8,347 nt of DNA from Atopobium sp. UBA6362. GTDB taxonomy: Bacteria > Actinomycetota > Coriobacteriia > Coriobacteriales > Atopobiaceae. Every line of letters begins with the position of its first letter. Position 1 is the stretch's first letter. Below the pieces are notes generated by a model. That model ran no database searches. It saw only the letters and a program-made list of their open reading frames with translations, and had not been told where the DNA came from. Both the position numbers and the translations under genes were made by a program. The DNA lies in assembly GCA_002440065.1 (NCBI GenBank), contig DJRK01000118.1:1-8347 (forward strand), read 5' to 3'. This document shows positions 1 to 7,878 of the stretch, in pieces.

Positions 1-48
1 CGACACGCTGATTAACAGTCAGCTGCGCTACCACTGCGCCACCGGGGA
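1..48 (-). tRNA. tRNA-Asn (anticodon GTT), 5' part only, cut by the window edge
   Basis: Read on the minus strand from position 48, the sequence folds as the first two thirds of a tRNA. It has a 7-nt 5' acceptor strand (TCCCCGG), T8-G9, a D arm with GCGC/GCGC around loop AGTGGTA, A26, and an anticodon stem GCTGA/TCAGC closing loop CTGTTAA. The anticodon GTT is the complement of positions 14-16 and reads asparagine codons. A 5-nt variable loop (GTGTC) and the first base of the T stem finish the visible part. The T arm, the 3' acceptor strand and any CCA lie beyond position 1, so acceptor pairing cannot be checked. Confidence 0.93.
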
Positions 49-76
49 ATTTGTTGGTGCCTCAACGCGAGACAAT

Positions 77-105
77 AATATACGCGCCATTCGGCATCCG
101 CGCAA
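77..105 (-). promoter_or_regulatory. putative promoter of the tRNA-Asn gene
   Basis: On the minus strand, TTGCGC (105-100) is followed after 17 nt by TATATT (82-77), close to the vegetative -35/-10 consensus and spacing. Transcription would start near position 70, about 22 nt before the tRNA 5' end at 48. An alternative -10, TATTAT, sits 2 nt further on with a 19-nt spacer. The assignment rests on the sequence match and position only. Confidence 0.5.
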
Positions 106-148
106 CCCTAAATCGGAAAAAAGTTTTGTGCAATCATATATGCGCAGG

Positions 149-697
149 TCAGGAGCCCAATAAAATCGAGAGAACCGCTTGCTTTCCATCATCGGAGACG
201 CTCCATTCGCCCTTGTCATAGGAGCAAACCACGTCAGCCTGAGATTGCTTGGGCTGAGTTTGAGCGAGCGCCTTGTTCAGTGCTTGGCAGGCGATCCCGT
301 AGAGCTCGGACTCCTCTGCGGAATGATTGGGGTTCTCGAGCGAAAGGTCGGTATAGGCGTCTCCCATGGCGCCGAAAACATCGGAAAGCACTCGAGAGGT
401 AATCGTTACGGGAACCGTCGCGGTATCCCCGTCGCCAGACGCCTCGCCAACCTCATAGGAGAAACCCGCGAAGAAGGCCGCAAAGAAATCCTCGGCAGAT
501 ATTCCAAGTGAATCTAGGTCTCCGGCATGATCGCCTAGGAGCTCTTCGGCATCATCGAATGAAGACAGGGCATCGAGGTAGGACTCGACAGCCTTCTTGG
601 CCCCTGAGACGTCGCGACCGCAACCCGAAAGGAGCGTGAGCGCGCCCATTCCCGTAACAATGAGGAACTGCCTTCTGCTGATAACCGCCCCAGCCAT
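149..697 (-). CDS. putative lipoprotein of unknown function with a twin-arginine-like signal peptide
   Basis: This encodes a 182-residue protein that I do not recognise by name. The N terminus has a twin-arginine-like motif SRRQFL (residues 7-12), a hydrophobic segment (about 11-24) and a lipobox LSGC, with Cys26 as the expected lipidated residue. The protein is therefore predicted to be exported, perhaps by Tat, and anchored on the outer face of the membrane. The mature part is acidic: a helical start (about 33-56), an Asp/Gly-rich middle, a predicted beta pattern (about 90-101) and a C-terminal GEWSVSDDG stretch. That layout vaguely recalls small NTF2-like extracytoplasmic domains, but this is a guess. 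Cys137 and Cys158 could form a disulfide. The ATG is preceded by GGGAGG four nt upstream. It lies behind the sigA terminator, so it is probably a separate unit. A 60-base sample (181-240) is 55% GC against 68% in a dnaG sample. Confidence 0.8.
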   Translation of the reverse strand: MAGAVISRRQFLIVTGMGALTLLSGCGRDVSGAKKAVESYLDALSSFDDAEELLGDHAGDLDSLGISAEDFFAAFFAGFSYEVGEASGDGDTATVPVTITSRVLSDVFGAMGDAYTDLSLENPNHSAEESELYGIACQALNKALAQTQPKQSQADVVCSYDKGEWSVSDDGKQAVLSILLGS

Positions 698-726
698 ACG
701 CCCTCCCTTCGACAGCAGTCTCTAAA

Positions 727-755
727 AAAATAGATTAAACCAAAAAGCGCCCCAA
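727..755 (-). promoter_or_regulatory. weak candidate promoter for the lipoprotein gene
   Basis: On the minus strand, TTGGGG (755-750), 17 nt of spacer and TATTTT (732-727) give a promoter-like pair ending about 30 nt before the lipoprotein ATG. The -35 matches only three of six consensus bases and sits inside the 3' arm of the sigA terminator. The T-rich tract also makes -10 look-alikes common. It is listed because the gene needs some transcript after the terminator, by initiation here or by readthrough. Confidence 0.22.
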
Positions 756-768
756 AACGGGGCGCCCT
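742..768 (-). terminator. intrinsic terminator after sigA
   Basis: On the minus strand, GCGCCCC (753-747 pairing with 765-759) forms a perfect 7-bp GC hairpin around loop GTTTT, followed at once by TTTTT (746-742). The AAGG just before the stem can add weaker G-U and A-U pairs with the T tract. It begins 8 nt after the sigA TAG stop, as expected for the end of the operon. On the plus strand no T tract follows the hairpin, so it should work in one direction only. Confidence 0.92.
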
Positions 769-773
769 TAAAG

Positions 774-2129
<1,356 letters not shown>

Positions 2130-2134
2130 GTATA

Positions 2135-2141
2135 TCCCTTC
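2135..2141 (-). promoter_or_regulatory. ribosome binding site that fixes the GTG start of sigA
   Basis: The minus-strand sequence GAAGGGA ends five nt before the GTG at 2129. An ATG further upstream, within the dnaG-sigA gap (2148-2146), is out of frame. The GTG is therefore the best start. Confidence 0.7.
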
Positions 2142-2158
2142 GACGCATGAACTTTCTT

Positions 2159-2164
2159 ATATTA
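2159..2164 (-). promoter_or_regulatory. possible -10 element between dnaG and sigA
   Basis: TAATAT on the minus strand lies in the 42-nt dnaG-sigA gap, about 30 nt before the sigA GTG, and would start transcription near 2152. I find no good -35 at 16-18 nt spacing and no extended TGn. The gap is AT-rich compared with its surroundings, so a chance match is quite possible. Internal sigma-gene promoters are known in macromolecular synthesis operons, which is why it is noted. Confidence 0.2.
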
Positions 2165-2171
2165 CCCAAAA

Positions 2172-4208
2172 TTATTCGTCGGTATCGTCTGAATGAGCAC
2201 GTTTTTGCTCTAATTGGGCCGCGCGTTTTTGTAGCTCAACGGCTTGTCGGCAGAGCTCGTCGCCCTTCTCGCCCCGCGTCACGCTCGCGAGCCCAGCGAG
2301 CTGCGACGCATAGGCAAGCGAGCTGCGGATGTCGACGTCGTCCACAAGAAGCTCGACGCGGGCCTGGATACCCATGTCCTTGTCTTCCGCCGAGATGACT
2401 CTGCCGCCGGACAAGATCTCGTCGGCAGCGGGCTCGACGGCGCGGGCGGCCTCGACCACCTGCGCAGGGGTCGCGCCCACGGGCGTCGAGAGCATCGCCC
2501 ATGCGAGCGACTCATGGCGCGCGTCGGCCCAGTGGAAGTCGGCGATGCGGTCGGCATAGGGCCGCACGTGGTCGATATGCGAAGCCATGGCGCAAAGAAG
2601 CTCGCGCTCCGCGTCGAGCCTCCTGGCGTCGACGGGACCTGTGGTCAATGGAGCCCGCACGGAAGCAGGCGCCTGCATCGGTGCCGCCGACCCCGCCTCC
2701 TCGTACGCCTCTGGAGGCGCGTAGTCATAGACAGGCTCGTCCTCGGACGCGGAATAGCCCGGCGCGGAGCCATAGGCCGCATCCGGCACATAAGCGGTAG
2801 CCCCGCCCGCAGGCGAAGCCCCGCGCCGAGTAGTCTGCGAAGAAGCGCGGGCGTAGCCGGACCTACCGCCCGAAGCCGACGAACCGGACCGCCGTGCTCG
2901 GCCAGGTTCCTCGAAGCTCGTGATCGGCGTCGCTTTGATGTCGGCCACGACGCGGTCGATCGGGGTGCCCACGATGCCCGCGAGCGGCCCCGCGTACTCC
3001 GAGACGAGGACGCTTTCCTTGAGAGGTGCGAGGACCTTGAGCATGTTTTGATAGAACGCGGTCTTCTCGCCCGCAACGCCCAGGTTCACGCCCTCGAGGT
3101 TCTTCTCGAAGACGAAGCTCATGAGCGGGACTGCGGCGTCAAGCTGGGCGCGCATCTCCTCTGCCGGGCGGGCCGCAAGGAACTCCATGGGGTCCATGTT
3201 GTCGGGCAGGACGACGCAGCGCATGTCGGCCTTCGTCTGCGGGAGAAACTGCACAGCGCGCTCGGCGGCACGCTGACCCGCGGCGTCGCCGTCGAACATG
3301 CAGATGATCCGGTTCACGCGCTGACGGTCCATGAGCCGCACGTGATCGATCCTGAAGGCGGTCCCGAGCGCGGCAACGGCGTTCGTGAAACCGTGCTCGT
3401 GCATGCTGATGACGTCGGTGTAGCCCTCGCAGACGATCGCCTCGCCCGTGGCGGCCATCGTCTCCTTCGCCCGGTCATAGGCGAAGAGGTGCTTGCCTTT
3501 GTTGAACACCTGCGTGTCGCGCGTGTTCACGTACTTCGCGGTGTCCTTCTTGGGGCCGATGACGCGCCCTCCAAAGGCGATCGTGCGGCCCATCTCGTCG
3601 TGGATGGGAAACATCACGCGGTCGAAGAAGCGGTCCTGCGGCCTGCCGCGCCGGTCCATGGCGAGGTCGGCGGCCTCGATCTCGGCCACCGAGAAGCCCT
3701 TGGAACGCAGCTCCTTCACGAGCGACCCGCGGCCCGGGGCATAGCCCAACCCCCAGCGGCGGCAGACGACGGCGCCGAACCCTCGGCTCGCGAAATACTT
3801 GCGCGCAGAATCGGGGCCCTCGCCGCGGCCGCGCATAAGCATCGTCGAGTAGAAGGCCTCCGCGTCGCCGAGCGCCTCCATGAGCCGGTTCTTCTTGGGC
3901 CCACGCGAGCGGCCGCGCTCCTCGGTAAGCTCAATGCCCGCGCGGTCGGCCAAGTAGCGAATGGCGTCGGGGAAATCGAGGTGCTCGCGCTTCTGGACAT
4001 AACTGAAGACGTCGCCGCCCTCGCCGCATCCGAAGCAGTGCCAAAGGCCCGTCGCAGGGTTCACCTTGAACGACGGGCTCTTCTCGCCATGGAAGGGGCA
4101 GCAGCCCCAGAACTCCTGGCCGCGCTGGCGCAGGTCGACGGTCTCGCCCACGAGCTGGACGAAGTCGACGGCCTGGCGAACCTTCTCCTTGTCCTCATCG
4201 GTGATCAC
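2172..4208 (-). CDS. dnaG: DNA primase DnaG
   Basis: The protein makes RNA primers for lagging-strand and initiation synthesis at the replication fork, working with the replicative helicase. The 678 residues start with a CHC2 zinc-binding domain: C37-x2-H40 in CCPFHGEKSPSF and C58-x2-C61 in WHCFGCGEGGD. The catalytic core follows (about 110-430), with the primase block KYVNTRDTQVFNKGKHLF (225-242) and a TOPRIM fold. Its acidic residues are visible at E261-G-Y-x-D265 and D306-G-D308. A low-complexity Ala/Gly/Ser/Tyr/Pro linker (about 430-527) precedes a helical C-terminal domain (about 528-665) expected to bind DnaB. The length exceeds the usual 600 or so residues because of this linker. The start is GTG, and its TG forms part of the ribF TGA stop (GTGA overlap), which suggests translational coupling. 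All catalytic residues I looked for are present. Confidence 0.98.
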   Translation of the reverse strand: MITDEDKEKVRQAVDFVQLVGETVDLRQRGQEFWGCCPFHGEKSPSFKVNPATGLWHCFGCGEGGDVFSYVQKREHLDFPDAIRYLADRAGIELTEERGRSRGPKKNRLMEALGDAEAFYSTMLMRGRGEGPDSARKYFASRGFGAVVCRRWGLGYAPGRGSLVKELRSKGFSVAEIEAADLAMDRRGRPQDRFFDRVMFPIHDEMGRTIAFGGRVIGPKKDTAKYVNTRDTQVFNKGKHLFAYDRAKETMAATGEAIVCEGYTDVISMHEHGFTNAVAALGTAFRIDHVRLMDRQRVNRIICMFDGDAAGQRAAERAVQFLPQTKADMRCVVLPDNMDPMEFLAARPAEEMRAQLDAAVPLMSFVFEKNLEGVNLGVAGEKTAFYQNMLKVLAPLKESVLVSEYAGPLAGIVGTPIDRVVADIKATPITSFEEPGRARRSGSSASGGRSGYARASSQTTRRGASPAGGATAYVPDAAYGSAPGYSASEDEPVYDYAPPEAYEEAGSAAPMQAPASVRAPLTTGPVDARRLDAERELLCAMASHIDHVRPYADRIADFHWADARHESLAWAMLSTPVGATPAQVVEAARAVEPAADEILSGGRVISAEDKDMGIQARVELLVDDVDIRSSLAYASQLAGLASVTRGEKGDELCRQAVELQKRAAQLEQKRAHSDDTDE

Positions 4209-5434
4209 GACGCCTCGCCCTCCCCCAGGTCAATCGCTTGCCCACCGAGCGTGCGGCGGGTCCACTCTATGTTGCCGAGCACGGTGCGCTCGAGCTCGTC
4301 GAGGGAATCGAACGGCCTCGAGACGCGGAGCCACCGACAAAAGACCACGCTCACGCTGCTCCCATAGAGGTCGCCGGAGAACCCAAGGAGCGTGGCCTCG
4401 AGGAAGCGGGCACCGGTCTGGCCCGGGGCGAACGTGGGCGGCTTTCCCACGTTGATGGCGGCGGGATAGGCAATACACGTCGCGCGGCCCCGCGAATCAC
4501 AATCCGTGCCATTCAAAACGACAAAGCCGGCATAGACGCCCTCGGCGGGCACGAGGAGCCCGGGGGCGACCTCGACGTTTGCCGTGGGGAAACCGAAGGC
4601 GGTCCCTTCTCCCCTGCCGTGGCTCACCGACCCGCGGACGAAATGGCACCTCCCAAGGAGAAACGCCGCGGCCTCGACCTTCCCCTCGCGAAGAAGACCG
4701 CGGATGCGCGTCGCCGTGATGGGACGGCCGTCGGAACCGGCGAGGTCCATGCCGATGACGTCGAAGCCTCCTTGAGCCTGATGACCTTCGTCATTGGCCT
4801 GAGCTGCACCGTTGGAAGAAATTACGCCAAGCGTTGCACCAAGCTTCGACAAAGCCTCGACGGTGCCCTTCCCGCCTTTGCCCAAGCAGAAATCGGAGCC
4901 CACGACGATAGCGCGGAGCCGACCCATGCCGCACAGGACCTCGCGGACGAACCGCTCATAATCGAGCGAGGCCAGCTCGGGGGTGAAGTGCAGCACGCAC
5001 ACGTCGTCGACACCGGCGCTTTGGATCCACTGCCACCGCTCCGCCGCGCAGAGAAGGTCCGCGTCGTCGGCCCCGCCGAGCACGGCGGCGGGATCGGGCG
5101 ACAACGTCACGGCCACGAGCCTTGCACCTCGCGCATCGGCCTCATTGGCCGCGCGCGCAAGAAGCGCGCGGTGCCCGCGATGGACCCCGTCGAAGGCCCC
5201 GATGGCCACCACGATGTCCTCATCGAGGGGAAGCGAGGCAAGGGAAGCCACAGCGGAAGAACGCCCATCGTCACGCGAGAAGAACGTGCCCGTAGCGACT
5301 CCCCCAGCAAGGGAAAAGTCGATACAGGCACCACATGACTCAAGGCGTCCGATGGATGACGCAACGAGCGCCGAGGCCTCATCGGCCCCCAAAGGCTTTT
5401 GAGGAGATAGACCCAGGAGTTCCTCGCCCAGCAT
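4205..5434 (-). CDS. ribF: bifunctional riboflavin kinase / FAD synthetase
   Basis: RibF phosphorylates riboflavin to FMN and then adenylylates FMN to FAD in the cytoplasm. The FMN adenylyltransferase half (about 73-250) shows the nucleotidyl-transfer motif GAFDGVHRGH (79-88, with H85 and H88), VGSDF (178-182) and ITATRIR (239-245, usually ISSTRIR). The family's TFxPHP segment reads TLSPDP (110-115), with Asp for His. The riboflavin kinase half (about 264-395) has GFPTAN (281-286), VPAEGVYAG, INVGKPPTF and the segment around E346 leading to GDLYG (354-358). At 409 residues it is about 100 longer than usual. About 55-70 extra residues precede the first motif, and a longer stretch lies near 203-228. 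The ATG shares its A with the truB TAA stop (TAATG), which supports this start. The gene overlaps dnaG by 4 nt. Kinase activity looks secure; the synthetase half is probably active. Confidence 0.95.
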   Translation of the reverse strand: MLGEELLGLSPQKPLGADEASALVASSIGRLESCGACIDFSLAGGVATGTFFSRDDGRSSAVASLASLPLDEDIVVAIGAFDGVHRGHRALLARAANEADARGARLVAVTLSPDPAAVLGGADDADLLCAAERWQWIQSAGVDDVCVLHFTPELASLDYERFVREVLCGMGRLRAIVVGSDFCLGKGGKGTVEALSKLGATLGVISSNGAAQANDEGHQAQGGFDVIGMDLAGSDGRPITATRIRGLLREGKVEAAAFLLGRCHFVRGSVSHGRGEGTAFGFPTANVEVAPGLLVPAEGVYAGFVVLNGTDCDSRGRATCIAYPAAINVGKPPTFAPGQTGARFLEATLLGFSGDLYGSSVSVVFCRWLRVSRPFDSLDELERTVLGNIEWTRRTLGGQAIDLGEGEAS

Positions 5435-6411
5435 TACCTGACCCCCGAGATAGCCTGGGGGAAGTTCGACGCGCAGGCGAGCTCACCTGCGCGGCATTCC
5501 CAAATTCCCACGAGGGCACCGTCCCATACGAGGGCGACGCGGTCGCCATACGACGGAACCTGACCTTCGCGCGTCGTTGCGGCAGGAATGCGCCGCCCGC
5601 ACGTGATATCGGGGATCTCCTCGAGCCGGACCTCGCGTACAGGAAGACCTAAGGCCGCAACCGGGTCGAGGCAGCAATTCTCAATGAGCTTCAGGGCCGA
5701 GCCCTTCTCACCGGCAGCCACGAGCGCATCCAGGTCGATGCATGAATCGAGCGAAACGCCGCCCGAGCTCGTGCGCTCAAGACCGCACAGATGGGCAAAC
5801 GTGCCGAGTTTTATACCAAGGTCGCGGGCGATGCTCCTGATGTAGGTGCCCTTGGAGACCTCGAAGGCGCACTCCCACACGACCGTCGGCCTCTCGCCTG
5901 CCGAAGCGGGCCCGGTCACCTCGATGCCAAGAAGCTCGGCGTGCCTGATGGTCACGCGCCTGCTCTGGAGCTCGACCTTCCGGCCCTCTCGAGCCATGGC
6001 ATAAGCACGTTTCCCGCCGACAGATATGGCGGAATAGGCCGGCGGCACCTGGTCCTGCTCGCCCACAAGGTCAAGAAGCGCCTCGCGCGCAAAAGTCTCG
6101 TCGCGCAGGCAGGCGGGCACCGGACCTTCAGCTATCACGGAACCTTCGGCGTCGTCAGTGTCGGTCTGGGCGCCAAAGGCGATCTTTGCTGTATAGGATT
6201 TCTCGTCGAGCGTGAGAAGCCCGAGGAGCTTCGTTGCCTGACCGATGCCCACGACGAGCACGCCGGACGCAGCGGGATCGAGCGTCCCCGCATGTCCCAC
6301 GCGCTTCTCGCCCACGGCACGGCGTACGCGGCTCACGACGTCATGGCTCGTGAGGCCGAGGGGCTTGTTCACGGCGATGAGCGCGTTCACCGCGCTCGGA
6401 CCGCGCCTCAA
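5434..6411 (-). CDS. truB: tRNA pseudouridine(55) synthase TruB
   Basis: TruB converts uridine 55 in the T loop of tRNAs to pseudouridine and acts as a tRNA folding helper. The 325-residue protein has the N-terminal KPLGLTSHDVV segment (16-26), the catalytic motif GHAGTLDPAASGVL (39-52) with nucleophile D45, the substrate-loop motif VPPAYSAISVGGKRAYAMAR (122-141) and SKGTYIRSIARDLG (186-199). A short PUA-like C-terminal part ends in GIWECRAGELACASNF. The start is TTG at 6411, supported by a strong AAGGAGG four nt upstream. A later GTG at 6390 is 25 nt from that site and less likely. The TTG overlaps the nrnA TGA (TTGA), and the TAA stop shares a base with the ribF ATG, so truB is coupled to both neighbours. 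Confidence 0.97.
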   Translation of the reverse strand: MRRGPSAVNALIAVNKPLGLTSHDVVSRVRRAVGEKRVGHAGTLDPAASGVLVVGIGQATKLLGLLTLDEKSYTAKIAFGAQTDTDDAEGSVIAEGPVPACLRDETFAREALLDLVGEQDQVPPAYSAISVGGKRAYAMAREGRKVELQSRRVTIRHAELLGIEVTGPASAGERPTVVWECAFEVSKGTYIRSIARDLGIKLGTFAHLCGLERTSSGGVSLDSCIDLDALVAAGEKGSALKLIENCCLDPVAALGLPVREVRLEEIPDITCGRRIPAATTREGQVPSYGDRVALVWDGALVGIWECRAGELACASNFPQAISGVR

Positions 6412-7424
6412 CGCTCCTCCTTCGCCTCATAGAGCTCGCACAGGAGCGGCAGCACCGCCTGGAACGCCTCGTCCACGGTCCCGTCGACGGTGAAGCCGGC
6501 CGCGGCATGGTGCCCGCCGCCGCCCATGGCTCGCGCGATGCCGGAGATGTCCAGGTCGGACTTGGACCTGAGGTTGCCGCGGACCTTGCCGCCCGGGACC
6601 TCCTTGAGGAAGAGCGCGATCTCGGAGCCCTCGACGCAGCGCACAAGGTCAACGAGGCCGTCGCACTCGGCGACCGGCACGTCGTGGGCCTTGAAGTCCG
6701 CGGCGGTGACGTAGCTGTAGGAGATCTTGCCCTTCTCAAAGGTGGCGATGCGGCTCATGACCGTGGCACACAGGTGGATGTAGGCCAACCGGTCGCTCTG
6801 GTACACGTTGAGCGCGACCTGCGAAGGGGATGCGCCGGCGTCCACGAGCATGCTCGCGACCTGGAATGCCTCGCCATTCGCGTTCTGGTACTGAAAGCGG
6901 CCCGTGTCGGTCACGATGGCGCACAGGAGGTTCTGTGCGATGGTCTGCGTGAGGCTGCCGAGGACGTGGCGGGCGAACTCGCAGACGATGACCCCCGCGG
7001 CCGCCGCATCGGGCCTGACCACGCCGGCGTCCCAGAACTTCCCGGAACAGGGGTGATGGTCGAGAACACCGATTTTCCTGGAACGGCGAAGAACCGCCTC
7101 TCCGTCGTTCAAGCGGTGCGCCTCGGAGAGGTCGACGCAGATGAAGAGGTCGGGGTCACCCGTATAGGAAGCTGCCGGAACGATCTTCTCGACGCCGGGA
7201 AGGAAGCGATAGGTCCTGGGCACGACGTCGTCGTCGGCGAGAAGCGCGGCGACGTCCTTGCCGGGCCAGCGAGCCTCGATGACCTCGGTGAGCGCGAGCG
7301 TGGAGCCGATGGCATCGCCGTCCGGCGACGTGTGCGCGCAGACGGCGATGGTGCCGGCTTCCTCGATGAGGGCCGCGAGGCGGTCGAACTCCTCCGCCTC
7401 GCGGCCAACGATAGAGCTAAGCAT
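6408..7424 (-). CDS. nrnA: DHH/DHHA1 phosphoesterase, NrnA-type nanoRNase and pAp phosphatase
   Basis: The 338-residue protein has the two-domain DHH plus DHHA1 layout of NrnA, which degrades 2-5 nt RNA fragments and, in several bacteria, dephosphorylates 3'-phosphoadenosine 5'-phosphate. Metal-binding motifs are all visible: HTSPDGDAIGS (31-41, with H31, D35 and D37), D98 in CVDLS, the DHH triad 122-124 and DTGRF (173-177). The DHHA1 part contains RGNLRS (282-287) and the Gly-rich GGGGHHAAAGF (301-311). The size matches NrnA rather than the longer RecJ. The ATG is the only good start, because the rbfA stop lies in the same frame 15 nt upstream. A weak GAGGG lies 12 nt before it. The position between rbfA and truB fits the common Gram-positive and actinobacterial order. 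The substrate preference (nanoRNA, pAp or cyclic-dinucleotide products such as pGpG or pApA) cannot be read from the sequence. Confidence 0.92.
   Translation of the reverse strand: MLSSIVGREAEEFDRLAALIEEAGTIAVCAHTSPDGDAIGSTLALTEVIEARWPGKDVAALLADDDVVPRTYRFLPGVEKIVPAASYTGDPDLFICVDLSEAHRLNDGEAVLRRSRKIGVLDHHPCSGKFWDAGVVRPDAAAAGVIVCEFARHVLGSLTQTIAQNLLCAIVTDTGRFQYQNANGEAFQVASMLVDAGASPSQVALNVYQSDRLAYIHLCATVMSRIATFEKGKISYSYVTAADFKAHDVPVAECDGLVDLVRCVEGSEIALFLKEVPGGKVRGNLRSKSDLDISGIARAMGGGGHHAAAGFTVDGTVDEAFQAVLPLLCELYEAKEER
6416..6422 (-). promoter_or_regulatory. strong ribosome binding site that fixes the TTG start of truB
   Basis: AAGGAGG on the minus strand sits inside the last codons of nrnA, four nt before the TTG at 6411. 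It is the best Shine-Dalgarno match among the gene starts here and compensates for the weak TTG codon. Confidence 0.8.
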
Positions 7425-7439
7425 GGCTGAGCGGTCCCT

Positions 7440-7868
7440 CTATTCCTCGTCCTCGGGCTCGTCCGCCGGCTCGGCGTCCTCGCCCTGGGGCTCGACTGGG
7501 TAGCCGAACTCGTCCTTCTCGACCCCGATGGTGGGGGGCACGACCTCGAGGGCCCGCGCGATCCGCTCGGCCTCGTCGGTGGACGGGTCGATGCGGAAGT
7601 CGAGCTCGGGGGTCACGCGCCAGCCGAGGCTGCGCCCCAGAAGGGAGCGGATGCGCCCCTTGGCGCGCGCAAGGGCCTGCTCGACCTCGTCGTAGCGGTC
7701 GGCGTCGCAGGTCACGTACGCGCGCATGAAGGACTTGTCGACCGAGACCTCGACGCCCGTGATGGTCACGAGCGCGAGATCGGGGTCGGAGATCTCGAAC
7801 AAGAGGATGCTGGCAAGCTTCTCGCGAGCCTGCTCGTTGATCCTGCGGGAGTTGCGGTTCTGCTTCAT
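7440..7868 (-). CDS. rbfA: 30S ribosome-binding factor RbfA
   Basis: RbfA binds the immature 30S subunit near the 5' end of 16S rRNA and assists late maturation, especially in the cold. The 142-residue protein carries the KH-like RbfA domain over about residues 8-112. Recognisable stretches are RINEQAREKLASILLFEISD (9-28), VTITGVEVSVD (34-44) and RVTPELDFRIDPSTDEAERI (84-103). A strongly acidic tail (about 117-142, rich in Glu/Asp/Pro) extends past the domain and accounts for the slightly long protein. The ATG has AAGGG four to five nt upstream. It starts 10 nt after the infB stop, the usual infB-rbfA order, and ends 15 nt before nrnA. Confidence 0.97.
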   Translation of the reverse strand: MKQNRNSRRINEQAREKLASILLFEISDPDLALVTITGVEVSVDKSFMRAYVTCDADRYDEVEQALARAKGRIRSLLGRSLGWRVTPELDFRIDPSTDEAERIARALEVVPPTIGVEKDEFGYPVEPQGEDAEPADEPEDEE

Positions 7869-7878
7869 GGTCCCTTAC

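Noticed and set aside
112..145. T-rich minus-strand stretch after the lipoprotein stop as a possible terminator
   Set aside because: A run of six T is present, but I find no stable hairpin before it, so an intrinsic terminator cannot be claimed.
1..150. Possible integration (attachment) site at the tRNA-Asn gene
   Set aside because: Integrative elements usually use the tRNA 3' end, which lies outside the window. No integrase or repeat of tRNA sequence is visible.
28..219. A small minus-strand open frame spanning the tRNA-lipoprotein gap
   Set aside because: It overlaps the end of the lipoprotein gene, the putative tRNA promoter and the tRNA itself, and has no convincing ribosome binding site.
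179..511. A plus-strand open frame opposite the lipoprotein gene
   Set aside because: The minus-strand frame has a signal peptide, lipobox and ribosome binding site. This frame has none of these and no recognisable motif.
2244..4367. A 707-codon open frame on the plus strand opposite dnaG and the end of ribF
   Set aside because: It is fully antisense to genes with intact catalytic motifs. Its His/Arg/Ala/Leu-rich translation matches no family, and long antisense frames are expected where third codon positions are almost all G or C.
4238..5338. A 366-codon plus-strand open frame opposite ribF
   Set aside because: It is a shadow of the high-GC ribF coding strand, with no recognisable domain.
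5434..5470. FMN riboswitch before ribF
   Set aside because: There is no space for one: ribF overlaps truB, and the upstream sequence is truB coding DNA.
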